Below the pieces are notes generated by a model. It was not told where the DNA came from, did no database searches, and saw only the letters and a list, made by a program, of their open reading frames with translations. Both the position numbers and the translations under genes were made by a program. Shown here piece after piece: positions 11,222-24,863 of a DNA stretch of 64,000 bases; position 1 is the first letter of the stretch, and each line of letters opens with the position of its first letter. The stretch comes from Heracleum sosnowskyi (Eukaryota; Streptophyta; Magnoliopsida; Apiales; Apiaceae), in the NCBI GenBank assembly GCA_030848705.1, contig CM061243.1, forward strand, positions 12,425,044 to 12,489,043. The letters run 5' to 3'.

Positions 11222-14200
11222 TCATTGCTCAGTTTTGCCCCTTAACATGTCAGTAAAACCACCCCTCATTATTCTTCTAAATCTCGTGTCCTCGGCTGGT
11301 GTTTGTGCTGGATCTGGATCTGGAATAGGCTTCGAAGCCTCAGCAGTAGCTAGATCCGCTATTGCCGATAAATCACCACTTTCCTTTTTCCCCAATAAGC
11401 CCCTTTCACCAAATAAGCTGCTCACAGATGATGCAATCCCAAGATGTGCACCCATCACCTTACTAAACGTATCTACTGTTCCCCCAGATCTTTCCTTCAC
11501 AATTATTTCAAGCGCCTCTTTGTGTGCTGGATCAAGCGCATCGGCGTCCTTTAACAGATTTTGGATGGATGGTAGCAAATAATCCCGTACACTTGTGGCA
11601 GGAAGATCTGCACTAACGAAAACACATATCAATCAGTTTATTAGGCAGACGTTCTTCTATGATGAAGATTAATTAATCATCTTTTTAACGCAAGAAGATT
11701 ACACAATGGTTGACACCATCTATGTATAGGTAAACGAATAGGGGGTTTCCATTTTTTAACATGTGTGCCTTAATAAAATACAATTATAGTATTATTACAC
11801 AGATAGCTTCATACCATGGTTTGAATGTCGGAATTCATTTTGAATAAATGGAATGATTACAGAGGTACTGTATGCCCAAAACATTGTGACTACGAAACAT
11901 TTATAAAAAACAAATGTTCAAACATAAAAAACATACCTGTAGCATCTACAGCACGGATACATTCACAAAAAGCATTGGATCTGTCACGTCGACGTACCAC
12001 ATCACTTGAAGGGATTGGTGCAGCTGAAAGTATGCAAATCTTGGACAAAAGATGTATATTAAGTTAAGAAACATTTATTATGACTTGGGATCAAAAATTG
12101 TCTGGAACTAATAATAAAAGCTAGTAAATCTACGTCAAACACCGATCATGTACATGAGAAATATTAAGGATATAATCTCTAAATCTATCTGTTGAATGTG
12201 GTACAGCAACCACCAATGCACGCACAACAACAATTGCAGTTTCATGTGATCCATCTTCAAGGAAAGCATCCATTTGAACACGTATTTTGTCAATAATCTA
12301 CAGAGAAAAGAATGCCATAGCCGTTACACAAAAGCTTCTAACCCAAAAAAAAAAAAAATCAATTCTAAGTTGTCATGAGCAGGGAGTACCATGTCATCTT
12401 TGAACTGCTGTGCTACAGCCCCAAATGCTTCTATGCTTGCATATTTGACATTTAAGTTTTGGTCAGAACCAAGAGTTACAAGAGCAGGCAAAACATGCAT
12501 CGATGCCACCTTCAGATCAATATATGCAACCTGCAAACACAAAACAGACAAGAGTTAGCAATGTCTATGGGTATATATTAAACAATATATGAATACTGTA
12601 AGTCAGTGATAGTCTTACTATGGCTTTCAATAGATTAGCAGCACGAACTTTCATATTCATGTTGGAGCTTACAACCATTTCCCATAAGATATTAAAAACC
12701 ATGTTATGATGTCCTTCAAAAGTGCTGCATTTCCACAGTGGAAAGTTAGTATTTATATGTTTCAGTAACAAAGTACAAACTCTAAACATATATTCATCTC
12801 AGCAACAAGGTACGGACCAAAGGAAGCGAACAGCATTAACAATCTCTGCATTCCTCCTCACTGGCTGGTTTTCCTGCACAGCATTTTGGACTAACAAACT
12901 CCTCAAGTACTCTGTTAAATTTTCATGCTTACTTGGACTTCCTAGGACACCCGCCAGAAGCAGAGGTAGGACACACATGGTAGCAAGTCTCTCAGCTACA
13001 GAACTTTTAGGTCTTATACCTGCAGTATATATTCAGTAACACGACGTGACACTTATATTACTAATTCAGAGATCTGAGCACTTAAAACCTTTGATTCTTG
13101 ACTGAATTCTGTTAGGGATGTATGTGAAATCAGCTTTATCACCAACTGCAATCAGAAATACTGGTAGCATAATCTTTGTTATATATTCATCCCCAAAAAG
13201 CTCAGATACGGTCAGCAATAACTGCATCAAATCCGAGAGTGTCACTAAATAAGAAGCAAAGTTACAGAACAGAAACCATTATAAATGGGAGAGCATACCT
13301 TTGTGATTCGACTTCGTAGGTTATCCTCTTTCTGAGGTAATAATGAGGCTAATTGTATCAAAGTCGGAAAGCAATCACAATGTAGCAACTCAAAAGTAGG
13401 CCATTCCACATGTCCCCTAATCATCACATCTCCCATGAGACATAGACACACTATTGCAGGTATCTAGATAAGAAAGCTGACATCAACTTAGGAAGACTCA
13501 AATAGGACTTACCCTGCATACAATTCAAGCAAGGAAGTGGAAAACAGTGTTCCTGCAACATCTGAAGCGGAAGGAAATGGACAAGTTTCAATTGCTTTTT
13601 GGTGCAAAAATGGAAGCACTTCTGCCAGCAATCGCAACAAAACATCAACAGTCCAACGCTCTCTTTCACCCAAAACACGGAGATATGATTCAAGAGAACC
13701 TTCAACCCCTGAAACAGGTGGACATCGCTGAAAATAACTTGCGTCAGAAACATTGTAATGGGACAAGCATAGTATGAAATGAAATAATGTGCTTTAAATA
13801 TGTTTACCTGAGCGGCACTCAAGATGTTAGACATTAATACTCGTAACATATTATCCAGTCTGTTAGACCAGCCTAATAGAGCAGGGACTAATTCTTTGAT
13901 TGTCGTTTCTACGACTACTCCAGATGGATCACAAACCAACTGAAACATCATTTCCTCCACCTATGACAAGCAAAGAAAGAGAAACTGGAGAAACTCTAAA
14001 ACACAAGTGTTATCTTTTTTTTTTTAAGCAAACAGATTATGATCATGGAATACGCTCCTTTCCTAGACCATGTGCTTACATTTGTAGGCAATTCTGTCTA
14101 GTCAGATAATCTTCTCCATGATTGCCTCGAAGCATAATTAGTGAAGCTGACCTTGTAATATTTATCCGTAGTTGGAAAAAGTGGAAGCAACAGAGTCAGA

Positions 14201-17200
14201 TTGCGAGCAGCAGCTTCACGTACGACAGTAGCAGAATCCTCAATCAGCTGCTGCAGAATAGATAAGATGAGTGAATCACGAATCTCTGGCCGCACAAATC
14301 CTGCAAGCTCGCCGCATGATTGAGCAACAAGCAGCCTGCGTTCCTCGTACTTATGATTAATCTGCATAACAGGAATCAACCAATTTTTAACATACAATCT
14401 TTAGTCAAATATAAAAGAGAGTTCTACTGATCAAGATGATCTCACTTGTTCCCAACACTGAGGAAGCAGTTCTGATTCTGTTCTCATCTCTCCTACATCC
14501 TTAGCAAGAGTAACACAGGCCTGGACACAACAAAAAACTCAGCTACTTTATATAGATTTACCAAAAAATTATAATAAAAATAATGTATTCTAGGAATTTA
14601 TTAGAAACTTAACATCCATAATAATTCGTCTCTGTTTTTCATCAGGACGTTTAATTAAATTAAACAATGTGTGTGTCAAGGAATCCCGTGTGCTGCTATC
14701 TGGATGGCGCTCAATTGCACACATTATCAGGGGAAGAAGCTCCTACAGGTGAAAGAATACAACAATTATAAGAAAATATTTACATTATTTCAAGCCATAC
14801 GGAGCAAATATTATAACTACTCAGGAAACACACCTCACGATGGTTGATGAGAACGTAAGGAACTATCTTAGGTAATGCATCAGACAGTATTTGAATGGTT
14901 AGAAGGCCCTGGTTTCAAGGAAAAAAGAGTGCTTTTATATATATATATATGTATGTCTACTCAAGTATGGAAAGGGAAACAGTTCCGAATTGAGTGGAAG
15001 AAACAAACCATCTTCTCAATATTAGCTTCACCCAGACTAACTGTTTTTAAAAGCAATCCATTTTCATCACCGGGTGATCCAGCATTGTTTTTGGGGGGAT
15101 TTTTAGCTTCTTTTATGTACGAACTTTCATATGAAGAATTGATTGCCGGCTCTTCTAAAACCTTTTCAGCTGTAATAAAGATTCCACGACTTGTATCAAG
15201 TGACACAGATTGATTATCTTCATTTTGTAAGGCTCCGTCTAGAAATTGAACTGAAGATTTTGTGGCATCCCTTTCAGGTAACTTAAAAACATCATCATTT
15301 GCCTCCGTCATCTCATCTATATGGCTAACTGGTTTTACAGAGCTAGCAGAAACGGATTTTGCAGCTTTCAAGTGTTCTAATTCCTTTTGCAATGCTTCTA
15401 TCTTTTCCTTGTAGCTTTCAAAAGGCAGTGATTCAACTTGCTCGAGATTACTTGAGGGCAAAATTTGTCCAGATTGAGTTCTTTCGATGTGCATTTTGAG
15501 TGAAGTAGTTTCAGTTCTGTAATCATTAAGCTCTTTTCTTTGGTGTTCCAAGGACTTCTTTAAATCTCTCACCTATAACATGAGAAAATCTACAGTTGCA
15601 TGCCTAAATTCAAAGTACAATGCCTGCTAGTAGATATTTAGTGGAATTAGGAGTACTACCAGAATTTCCTTTTCCTTGATACTATTCTGCAGATTTTCCA
15701 AAGATTTGGTTAACGCCATAACTTGGCCATCGGCCAAAACTTTGTTTTTCATGGAGGCCTGCTTTTCGGTTTTCAATCTATCATTTTCTTTCTGCAAAGA
15801 TTCCTGCTCTCTAAGTATGGCAATTTTCTCCTGCGCCATTAGGAATTCTTCTCATTGATGGGCAATTCAGGACAAACAACCACTAATTAATACATTATAC
15901 TTTATAATTACAAGCATGCTTACCAAAAAAAAAAAAATTTTACCAAACTTTCACGTGCACCCGGACTTACTCGCTCTAAATATTTAGGCACTTTCTAGTT
16001 CATTTCCATGGGATTAGTAAGACCTAGGAAGCGGGTGGGAATAATATCCCTCAAAATGTACTAGAAAGCAATAGAAGTAAGTCCATCAAATTATTTAAAA
16101 AATGAAGTATGGTACAAGTGCAAATTTTAAGATAGTCCAGGAATTATTCCTTGCAACAAGCATATCCGAATTGTGTACATGATAAAAAACACGTATACAA
16201 ACAATTAAATGGAAGATCTCAACAGAAAAGGGCATATCATATTCGTAAATCAGGTTCCATCCAAAACTTGATGACGGTTGTCAATCTGAACCCTAAAGGT
16301 CATTTTCAATTCTGGTCAAATTCTTAGCAACTTCATATAACCAGAAATTTAATACGTCAACTAGTCTCAACTCTCTAAATGTAATTTTTTGCTAGATTAT
16401 CTGAAGTAGGTACAAAGATCATTGCCTTCTGCCATATTCATTTGATGAACACCTTATTAAGAAAATGGTAATACACTAATATGGACTACAATACTAATAT
16501 CATCTTTGGTTGGGGGGAATGGAATGCACAAAATTAAAGGGAAATAATTGATGCATACGAGATGATTTGGGAAAAAGAACGAGGGAATGCAAATTTTCTC
16601 TGATGAGATTTGAGTAGAAAATGGGTATGATGGTGAATGGAGCATTCCTTTTCAAATAGGTGGGTTTGAACTCTAGATCAGTTTGTTAGTAATGGAATGG
16701 AAGAAAGAATAAAAAATTTGAACATTTAATTACAACGTAATTCAAATTTCATTTCATTCCTTCCAATTTCATTCATCCCAACCAAACACAACATTAGAGT
16801 CCGTAGTACCAAACCAACCTTGTGAGTAAGATAAAATAGTTTCTTAATCAGTAAATTTAAGAGGGATAGACCCTATGATTACTTCATCCAGAAAACTGAC
16901 TGAAATCTAACGACAAACAGTTGCATGTGGTTGAAAAAAATTGTTTTCTGTATAACTGGATCATTATAAGCAACCAACATACAGAAATCTTCTTAAGAGT
17001 ACATAAAGAAGAACAAGAACTAGCCTACCCCATGAGTGTCTGAAGAAGTACCTCTGCAGCCTCTGTGGTCGATGAAAGGTACTGGTAATAGTAATGGCGC
17101 AAAGCATCTGGAACACATGCAGATGACTTCGGCCAAACATCAAGGTTCTGGTCTGTAACCTGCAGTGAATATGAACTCATTAACACCTTTTTAAGCTTAT

Positions 17201-19817
17201 ATTATATAGATATATATGGTCAGGAAAATAAACTAAATATATATGTGTTTGTGAAACAGTAAAACACCAATTGAAAAAAAAAAACATATAGTAGCAGCAC
17301 TTAGTTTCATTTGAGATACAAAAAGAGCACAAACTGATTAGTTTGTGGTTAAAGTATACTCGAACCGGGCTCACTTATTAGTTAAAAGTATTATCTATCC
17401 CATGTGTGTACTTGGTCATCAAAGAACTAAGTCTAGTCAAACTTAAAACAATTTCTCATAACCCACGTGAACCATGATGGTAGTATTTCCGTCTCCCTAA
17501 ACTTGTATTCAGATGCTATAAGTGACGTGTGTATTTTAAAAATTACCTCTTCATAAAATGTCATTGCAGTGAGACGATATCCTGCCAACAGCAAATACTC
17601 CTTAACAGCACAATTGAGATCTCTGCGTTCATTCTCCTTTATAGGGCCCAACTCAGAAAAGGATGTGTCACACTTCCGTAGTTCCGGACCTGGTTCGTTA
17701 CTTGCGGAAGCATCTGAAGGCAGCCCTGCATCAGACATAGAAGTAAACTCGCATTTGCAATAAGTAAATTGTTTCTTTAACCATGTAGAACACAAATTAC
17801 TACATTAGCATTATCGTAAACATCTAATGATCGAATAGAATTAACAGTTTTACATTTCTATGATATATTCACAAATTTTTGAATTAGAACGTACCGACAT
17901 CACAAATGACAACAAGTAATGAATAAAATATATAGATACAGCTTATTGCATACTACGACTCATTCTTTGGCACAAACGTACACCCTACAATCATGGAAAC
18001 ATTTAAAATAGGAGATGAGACGATAAATATAAACAGCAAAAAGTGAGTTTTTAAACCTACATGATGGTCTCATGCCAGACTTCCAGTGGTGAACACACGT
18101 TTTGACTAAGAGCAGGTAGTTTCTGACATTATGTTGAAAAAATATGCAAAGAAATTACCAGCTACATAATACAATGAAATTCCATAAGAGCGTGCACATA
18201 ATCACTCTTCAGAGACTACATATCAAAATCAATCATCTACACACCCGGGGGAATTGAGAATTTCCTCTTGGTAGGTGTTCCATTCTCTTAGATGCACCCT
18301 ATGGCAAAAGAAAATATCTATCCACCTATGTTTCACAATACAGACTTCAAAGAACATAAGCATTGCATGTGAAGCAGAGTTGAGACATACCATTCAGTTC
18401 AATCGAAGTGGTGTCAGTTTTCTTTTGCAGTTCGCCCTTTAATTTTGTAGCATCTTCTTGGGCCAAACGAAGTTCATACTCAGTGATCGCTAGCTTTTCT
18501 ACCAGTGTTTCTTTTTCCTCTAGCAAACTTTGGGGGTCTGCAACTGGTGCCATGAATTAAAAAGACATTGCATAAGAATTGATAAGAACGCATATACCAG
18601 TTCACCAACTGAAACTTCAGAAATTCCTTATCACTAAGGGCTTTTAGAATGCAATGGCAAGAAAGCTTCACCAAGTTTCATGCTTCGTTTATAAATTGCA
18701 GGATTTTAATTAGGAAAACAACTGAAAGCTTTACAGATACTATCGTAGTTGTAGATATTATGTACTGAGACTATAACTTACAATCATATCCATGCACGTT
18801 GTACACTCAAAAACTTATAGGTTCTTAATTTCGTTACCAAGTAATAGTCACACTCCCCGGGTCCTAACTAATAAATTTAAAGTTTGATGTTGCAGCATCC
18901 TTAGACGTTTTCATCTCATCCTAAAGTTCGTCCCCGGGTCCTAACTAATAAATTTAAAGTTTGATGTTACAGCATCCTTAGACTTTTACATCTCATCCTA
19001 AAGTCCATCTCAGGAGGCTGATATAGTCCTAAAAGAGAGAGCTAGGCTAGAATCACATCTATAACCCCCCCCCCCGACCCGACCCGACCCAACCCAACCC
19101 AATAATATTATAATAGGATTAAATGTGCTGGGAAATGATGGAAGAGGGTTCCTCATATTAATTATATTGATTATTCGTGTAGGCCTAAAGTCAGCGGAAA
19201 ATGCCAGTCCTAACTTCTCCATTTCCTAATAACTTAATTATAAACTTACTGACCAAAAAAAAAATGCCAAAACTACGACAGTGATTCACATTTCCCAATT
19301 AATAATAAGATATTATTCTACCATGTCTTTCTAGCCAAAAGAAGATTAATAAACTCAAAAGTAGACTGTATCGGAAAATCAACACTCTCTGAATGAAGAT
19401 AAATCCCAAAGAATCTAAAAATAAAAAGAAACAAGGAATATACTATATTACATTGCATTAATCGACCGCTGACAGTAATAGAAAAATCACTACATAATCA
19501 CACTAGTCAATATTATACATATCACCAGAACACAAATCCGACTAAACCGCAAAACTTAATCTCCTTGGAAAGCATACTGAATCAAACACTTTAAGTTTCA
19601 AAAGATTGTGATCCATAAGTTAGACAATCATTCTTCTTCTCAGTACAGATAACTGCAACAAACTAAAATTTTACAGTGCTCAGATCATACTGAAATACAA
19701 GCAACTATTGCACATGTGTGTGTGTGTGTGTAAAATTACATAAGAAACAGTTTACTAACAGCTGATAATGCTCCAATCATAGTGAAACAAGATCAACTGT
19801 TTCACATCAAAACGTGT

Positions 19818-19882
<65 letters not shown>

Positions 19883-20081
19883 CTCGAAGAGAATTGAAGC
19901 GAGAGATCTGATCGGAAGGAAATTGAGAAGGATTCTCAAAGAACTCTTTGAGACGCATGGCGTGAGCATCGCGACCGTCGTCGAGCAGCTCGTGAAGAAG
20001 CTCGAACGCCGATAACAAGTAATTCTCTTCCAACAGAAAATTCACTACGCAATTACACAGCGACGCCTTCTCCACGTCCAT
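11222..20081 (-). CDS. RELCH-like: RELCH/KIAA1468-type protein with LisH domain, coiled coil and HEAT repeats
   Basis: Twenty exons join in phase into about 1185 residues: 19883-20081, 18391-18543, 17547-17725, 17052-17159, 15660-15830, 15009-15572, 14834-14908, 14614-14742, 14446-14520, 14152-14361, 13808-13960, 13513-13727, 13299-13416, 13089-13221, 12818-13019, 12619-12724, 12390-12530, 12174-12297, 11937-12053 and 11222-11607. A LisH motif lies at residues 5-37, a coiled coil at about 70-115, a second LisH-like helix pair at about 150-177, and another coiled coil at about 214-330. HEAT repeats fill 460 to about 1100. Length and order match the Arabidopsis relative At5g16210 as I recall it. 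Animal RELCH links recycling endosomes to the trans-Golgi for cholesterol transport; the plant role is inferred to be in endomembrane traffic. Exon 2 has two acceptors 6 bases apart (18543 or 18537); I chose the one giving RVADPQ. The last intron but one is U12-type. Confidence 0.93.
12054..12173 (-). other. U12-type AT-AC intron in the RELCH-like gene
   Basis: This 120-base intron begins ATATCCTTAA and ends ATATAC, with a TTCTTAAC branch-site match at 12063-12070, about 10 bases from the exon. These are the hallmarks of minor-spliceosome AT-AC introns. No GT-AG alternative keeps frame: using AT-AC gives the family sequence RDYLLSKI across the junction. The intron splits a codon after its first base. 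Confidence 0.88.
16500..16793. mobile_element. Foldback MITE in intron 4 of the RELCH-like gene
   Basis: The left end reads TTTGGTTGGGGGGAATGGAA and the right end reads inverted as GTTGTGTTTGGTTGGGATGA. The ends belong to the same family as the hairpin MITE at 54481-54609. It is more diverged and has a longer interior. The exact termini and target duplication are uncertain. Confidence 0.55.
18854..19007. repeat. Tandem duplication of a 77-bp unit in RELCH-like intron 1
   Basis: Two adjacent copies (18854-18930 and 18931-19007) both begin TCCCCGGGTCCTAACTAATA and differ at only a few positions. They lie inside intron 1 and have no evident function. Confidence 0.85.
19064..19100. repeat. C-rich pentanucleotide tract in RELCH-like intron 1
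   Basis: A run of C is followed by CCCGA repeats and then CCCAA repeats. It is a short, G-quadruplex-prone tract on the transcribed sense strand (G-rich in the pre-mRNA). It is simple sequence, not a gene. Confidence 0.7.
19822..19880. repeat. (GA)n microsatellite abutting the exon 1 splice donor
   Basis: About 29 uninterrupted GA units lie here, which read as CT units in the RELCH-like pre-mRNA. The inferred donor GT occupies 19882-19881, directly beside the tract, so the intron begins GTTCTCTCTC. Confidence 0.9.
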
Positions 20082-22128
20082 CGGCGCGATCGATTCCGAT
20101 TCAATTTCTCTGAATTCTCCTCCACATTTAAATCCAACCTTCGTTTAAATCTGTCGAGCAATTTTAATTTTTACGGGGATATGGTACTTGTCAAATTATT
20201 TTAGTCAGTCAAGTCTGTACCCAACTTGGCTTCTAACTTCTACCAGACCGACATTAATCTAATTATTGTTTTTCTTTTTTAAATGTTTTTTTTTCCTTTA
20301 GAAAGTTTTCATTTTTTTGGGTGGTAAAATGTAGTTTATTCTTTGCTTTTAATTTTAATATTCGATATTATATTGAATTGAAATTGAAATATTGATGCGA
20401 ATCATTTAAATTATCGATGTGTGTTTAATATAGATAATTCATTGCTCCACTCTACCGCATTTTTTGCTCTTTCGGCTATACTTGGTCGGTAATGTGTTGA
20501 GTTGGGAATGTGTTGAGTTGTTGGTTGGGACTCTGCAAAACAATGTTTGACCGGGGGTGGTGGCCGTCAAGCACCTCCGCGTGAGAGTAAGTAACTTGAT
20601 GGTGGAGAATAACAAGAAACAATATCGGAAAATATATTACCGTTGACTGAGTTTTAGAAAGCGTTTTGTGAAATGTGAGGGTGAATGTAGAAAAATTAGA
20701 ACCCGTGCATATGTGAGGCTGCTTGAGTATTTATAAGGTTTAGTGTTACCTTCTTTTGTCCCCTGGTCCGGAAAAATGCTCACTTCCTTGTGACATGTGT
20801 GATTTGATGTAAGAGTATTGGAGAAGGGAGCAGCTTTTGCCTAAGAGGTGGAAGGTGCTGGAGGAAGAAATTGTCTTTGATCCGGAAGAGAAAATATTGT
20901 CTTCACTTATTTTTCTTAGTCCACTTTGGGTGTGACAAGTTGTTCATTGAATACTTCTGAGACGTAATCGTACCTGACAGGCAAAAAGACTTCTTCCGGG
21001 TAAAAAGATTTCTTACAGAAGGGTATTAACAATAAGTTTTAGAGTATCATAATAATTTGTATTGATAAACAGTTTATTACGATCATATAACTTATTTTGA
21101 TTGAGACATATCCTCCAGAGTCAACGTATAGTTGAGTTTAAATTCCTTAAAACATCCCTTGAATTTATGTAGCATTTCCAAAAAATTAATTACAAAGAAT
21201 AATAATCTAACAAATTCACCAATTTACAAAAGTATTTAAAGTTAAAATATTTGAAATGCCACCCAAATACGGAAATGCCCCATGTGACATTTAAGTATAT
21301 AACATTTCCGGCTAAGGGTAAAAATTTGGTCTCAGCTTCAAAATTAAACATGTACAAAGTTGAGGATAAGTTGGAAACTATTTATCATGTGTTCGCTGAG
21401 TATCTTTTTGCTGTTAGGTGTTGGCAACAGCTGCAGTTAGAGTTTCAATATGCTAGTAGTACTACTTATTTTGGGAACCCCCTATTCCTACCCAGATCAT
21501 ATCTTCAGAGGGAGTGATGTTCCCACTGAATTCTTACCTATATTGCTAGATGACATTCAGTTGCAATGAAAATATCTTATTCACTCAAGAAAATATATAT
21601 GTACATTAAAATGCCCCTAAATGGTTTTCCATAGAAAAGATAATACCCAGTTTACACAGAAAAGATGATAGTGCCCCCTGCCCCAGATGTATCTCTTGTT
21701 TCAATCTCAGAAAAGATGATAATAGTGCCCCTGCCCCAGATGTTCTGTTGTTTCAATCTCTTAAAATTAGCTGTCATACAAGTCTGAATTAATAAAAATT
21801 AACAATCAAAATGGCTTTAACATCTTACACAGTCTGAATTAATTTTCAGCTAAATACTATAAAAAAGAAAAACCTTTCCCTCAGAACCTCCAAAATCCTA
21901 ATTGAACTTTCTATTAAAATAAACAAATTAATAAATCAATTAAAAGAAACATCAGACTTGAACAACCTTGCCTTGTACCTAAAAAACCTACTTGAACTTT
22001 AAAATAAACAAAGTAATAAATCAATCAAAGAAACATCAAACTTTATCTAAACAACCAACACTTTTACAAACAAAATAGTATAAGAACGACATATGTAAAT
22101 TTGACAAGCACTCATCGCAAAACTGTTT
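20082..22128. other. Spacer between the RELCH-like 5' end and the PB1 gene 3' end
   Basis: The segment next to 20082 must carry the RELCH-like promoter, reading leftward. About 20480-21030 looks like old LTR-type sequence (less AT-rich, with a short TGTTGAG tandem), but I found no matching second copy or target duplication. A frame at 21251-21517 is not recognised. The right end should hold the PB1 gene's 3' UTR. Confidence 0.5.
21656..21765. repeat. Imperfect tandem duplication of about 54 bp
   Basis: Two adjacent copies share AGAAAAGATGATA, GTGCCCC, TGCCCCAGATGT and GTTTCAATCTC in order. They are noncoding. Confidence 0.7.
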
Positions 22129-24863
22129 CTACACGTTAGGTCTCTTACTCTGCAGTGAGGTTCCATGCAGCGGGGTTGAAGTCTCAGATAATAATACTTT
22201 TGCTGTGTTTGTCATTGCTTCATAGGAAGGAGTTGTTGCAGGTGCTGGAGGTTGACTCTTGTATATCTGAGCATAGGCAAGATCATCAACCACAATTTCA
22301 GTATCGCTATTGGGAGTAACCAATGGATCAGAAGCCACAGGGAGTGATTGTTGATATGATTCCAGGGGATCTAAAAGTTGTTGTTTCTGAATGGAAGGTG
22401 CAGCACTCCAATAACTGTCCGGGGTTAGTTCAGGTGGAACCGGAGCTGGTGCGACTTCCTTGTAGGCTACCTGGTTGCTGACAAAGGAAGTTTGTGGATG
22501 CAGAGGAGGACGGCTTGGTGCAATCGTCGCTGCAATATTTAAGTTATGGGAAGCAGACATATTGTACGATTGATTAGGCCTAGCAGGCAATAAGTAGACT
22601 GGATAGGGAGGGTTAGGCGGATTAGATGGATAAGGAACATGTTGCTGATGGAGCTGAGGCTGATACACTGGATAGTAAGATGAAAATGGCAATGGACCTG
22701 TAGGGTATTGTGACACATAATGACCACCCGAGTGAATGTATTGAACCTGTTGATGTAATTTTTCTTCTGGTGCAGGAGGCAACTGATATGAAGACACCTG
22801 AGCCGCATTTTTCATTTGAATCAACGATGAAGGTTCAAGGATAACACTCTCAGGTTTCACAGCGTTTAAAGATACTTTGGCATCCAAGGAAGAAACATGA
22901 ACTGCTTGATCATGGTGAAATCCAGTCTTCGGATGAGAAACAGCACTTGCAACGCTATTATCACTGGCAAACATGAAAAATTAGACAATTGATATAAAAA
23001 TGCACATAATAGGTATACTTAATTAAAATTTATCTATTTTAATATCCCGTATACTACCAGGGAGATAGAGCATAGGTGGGAAACAAAACATTTCATGTAT
23101 TAGTCTTTTAGCACCTCTGTAAAAGCAAAAATAAGTTCACAACTGCATTTCCTTGGGCTATACGGCACATAAGCTTACATTGGTACACTACTCAAATCAA
23201 TTGTCCGGAACTGAGCTGCTCCAAAATCATTAATGTGGTCTTCTGATTGGAAATCACACAATTAGTAAATGCATCTTATTAGAATTTAGAAGTCACACAA
23301 TCCATCCGGTCAAGACACGTACCACTCATGTGCATCATACATGGACTAAAATTTTCTCATTATGGTGAAAAAACTTTCTTGATGCTCCGCACATTACATA
23401 AGTGATTCAACTTAGATAGCATTGAAAAATCTTGCCTAATTTGAGATATGAAGGTAAATGGCCAAATATATGGGGTTTACTTTTTTCTATTTTCATGATT
23501 TGAGACTGATGAAGTAACTCGACGGGAATCAACAAGTACCTCGTGCCTAATTTACACCCACTTTAACAAACAACAAGACGTAAGTACGTCACCAGATCTC
23601 CAACAAAAAAAATACTACATATATTTCTAATTAATTGTATAACATCACTTTTGACATCATAATAAGTAGTCGTATCACGTAGAGAGATCAAAAGGGAATC
23701 TAATTCAACTCCGAAAACAAGAATAATTGAATACGTCAAGAAAGTGACGTCTCTTAATTGTAGAACTTGCCATAAAAGTCCATCACACAACATTATAAGT
23801 TTCAGACTCCAACAAATTGGTATTAAAATTATAACTCTACCAACATGTATGACCATTCCTATCTTCAATTTCAAACACTAAATTTAACTAGTCAAATTTC
23901 TGCATACAATTCCAAAGCAAAAACTAACATTGCTTCTACAAAAATCAATTTCTCATTTTTAGGTGACAATTTCATGTATTCATTAAACTCACTAACCAAT
24001 AACCAATCAAACACGTAAACATCCAATTAGCTAACTCCCCTACATTTCCTACACATCAAATTCATTTAAATATCAACAATCAAACAATACGAAACACGGA
24101 GATAGGAATTATACCTATCAAGTGAGCCCGAAGAAGCCACAGTAACCTTCTTCTTGTCCTCCTCACCAAAAGCCCCAATAATAGGCAAAGTCGACATAGA
24201 AGTCGAAGAACCCGTAGACCCAAACGAAGAATTATTCTCCAAAACCATCGACTCCGACCCGAAATCCATCACCCCATTCTTCCCATCTCCACCACCACCG
24301 CCCCCATTCGGCACTCCATCACCATTCCCATCCGAATCCAAAAGCCCAAGCCCATCAAACCCTAAAAGCCCATTCCCCACATCCTCACTCTGCCCTCTAA
24401 TCATCATACTACTCTTCAACGCATCATTAAACCAACTGTCGGACTTCGGGTCAAGTAAAACCGTACCCACAGACTCCGGTTTAGTCGGGAACAAAAACAA
24501 TCTAATACGCGCAGGTCCACTAGAACAGCTCACAGCACGCTCATGCTCCTCAATCATATTCGCTAGATCTTCATCGCTCGTAACAGAAATTAGCGAGTCT
24601 ATATCCTCGCTAGGAACCTGGTACTTTAAAATAAACCGACGGTTATTAAAAAGCGTGCGAGATAAGTGGGCCATGAAAGTGTTGAGATTCGTGAGAGTTG
24701 TTCGACGATCAACGGCCACGATTCGAGTCTCGCCGCTGGAGTAGAATAAGGATTTTTTGTCGGCGCGGGGGATTATTTGACCGCCGTAACTGACCATGAG
24801 ACGGAGCTTTGTGTTAGGTAACGGTGGGAGAGTAGTTGTTGACGGCGGTGATGACGTGTCCAT
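22129..24863 (-). CDS. PB1 (octicosapeptide/Phox/Bem1p) domain protein
   Basis: Two exons (24115-24863 and 22129-22963) join in phase into 527 residues. Residues 19 to about 125 form a PB1 domain: a beta-rich start KLRLMVSYGGQIIPR, a conserved basic region, and the acidic OPCA stretch YQVPSEDIDSLISVTSDEDL, which mediates front-to-back PB1 pairing. Residues 170-230 are Gly/Asn/Ser-rich. The second exon encodes a Pro/Gln/Tyr-rich, probably disordered tail. There is no kinase or DNA-binding domain, so this is the short PB1-only class, presumably a scaffold or condensate-forming protein. The start has CAAC-rich 5' sequence and no upstream in-frame Met. Its place next to the RELCH-like gene matches At5g16210-At5g16220 in Arabidopsis as I recall it. 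Partners are unknown. Confidence 0.92.

Noticed and set aside
19755..19882. Ser-Leu repeat extending the first RELCH-like exon
   Set aside because: It is the translated (CT)n microsatellite; the phase-correct splice donor lies before it.
20480..21030. Possible solo LTR upstream of the RELCH-like gene
   Set aside because: Composition is LTR-like, but I could not find matching TG/CA ends with a target duplication.
21251..21517. 88-codon plus-strand frame in the RELCH-PB1 spacer
   Set aside because: I found no domain or family similarity and no promoter; it may be transposon debris.
23563..23874. 103-codon minus-strand frame in the PB1 gene intron
   Set aside because: It lies within the intron joining two phase-compatible exons, has no recognisable motif and looks accidental.
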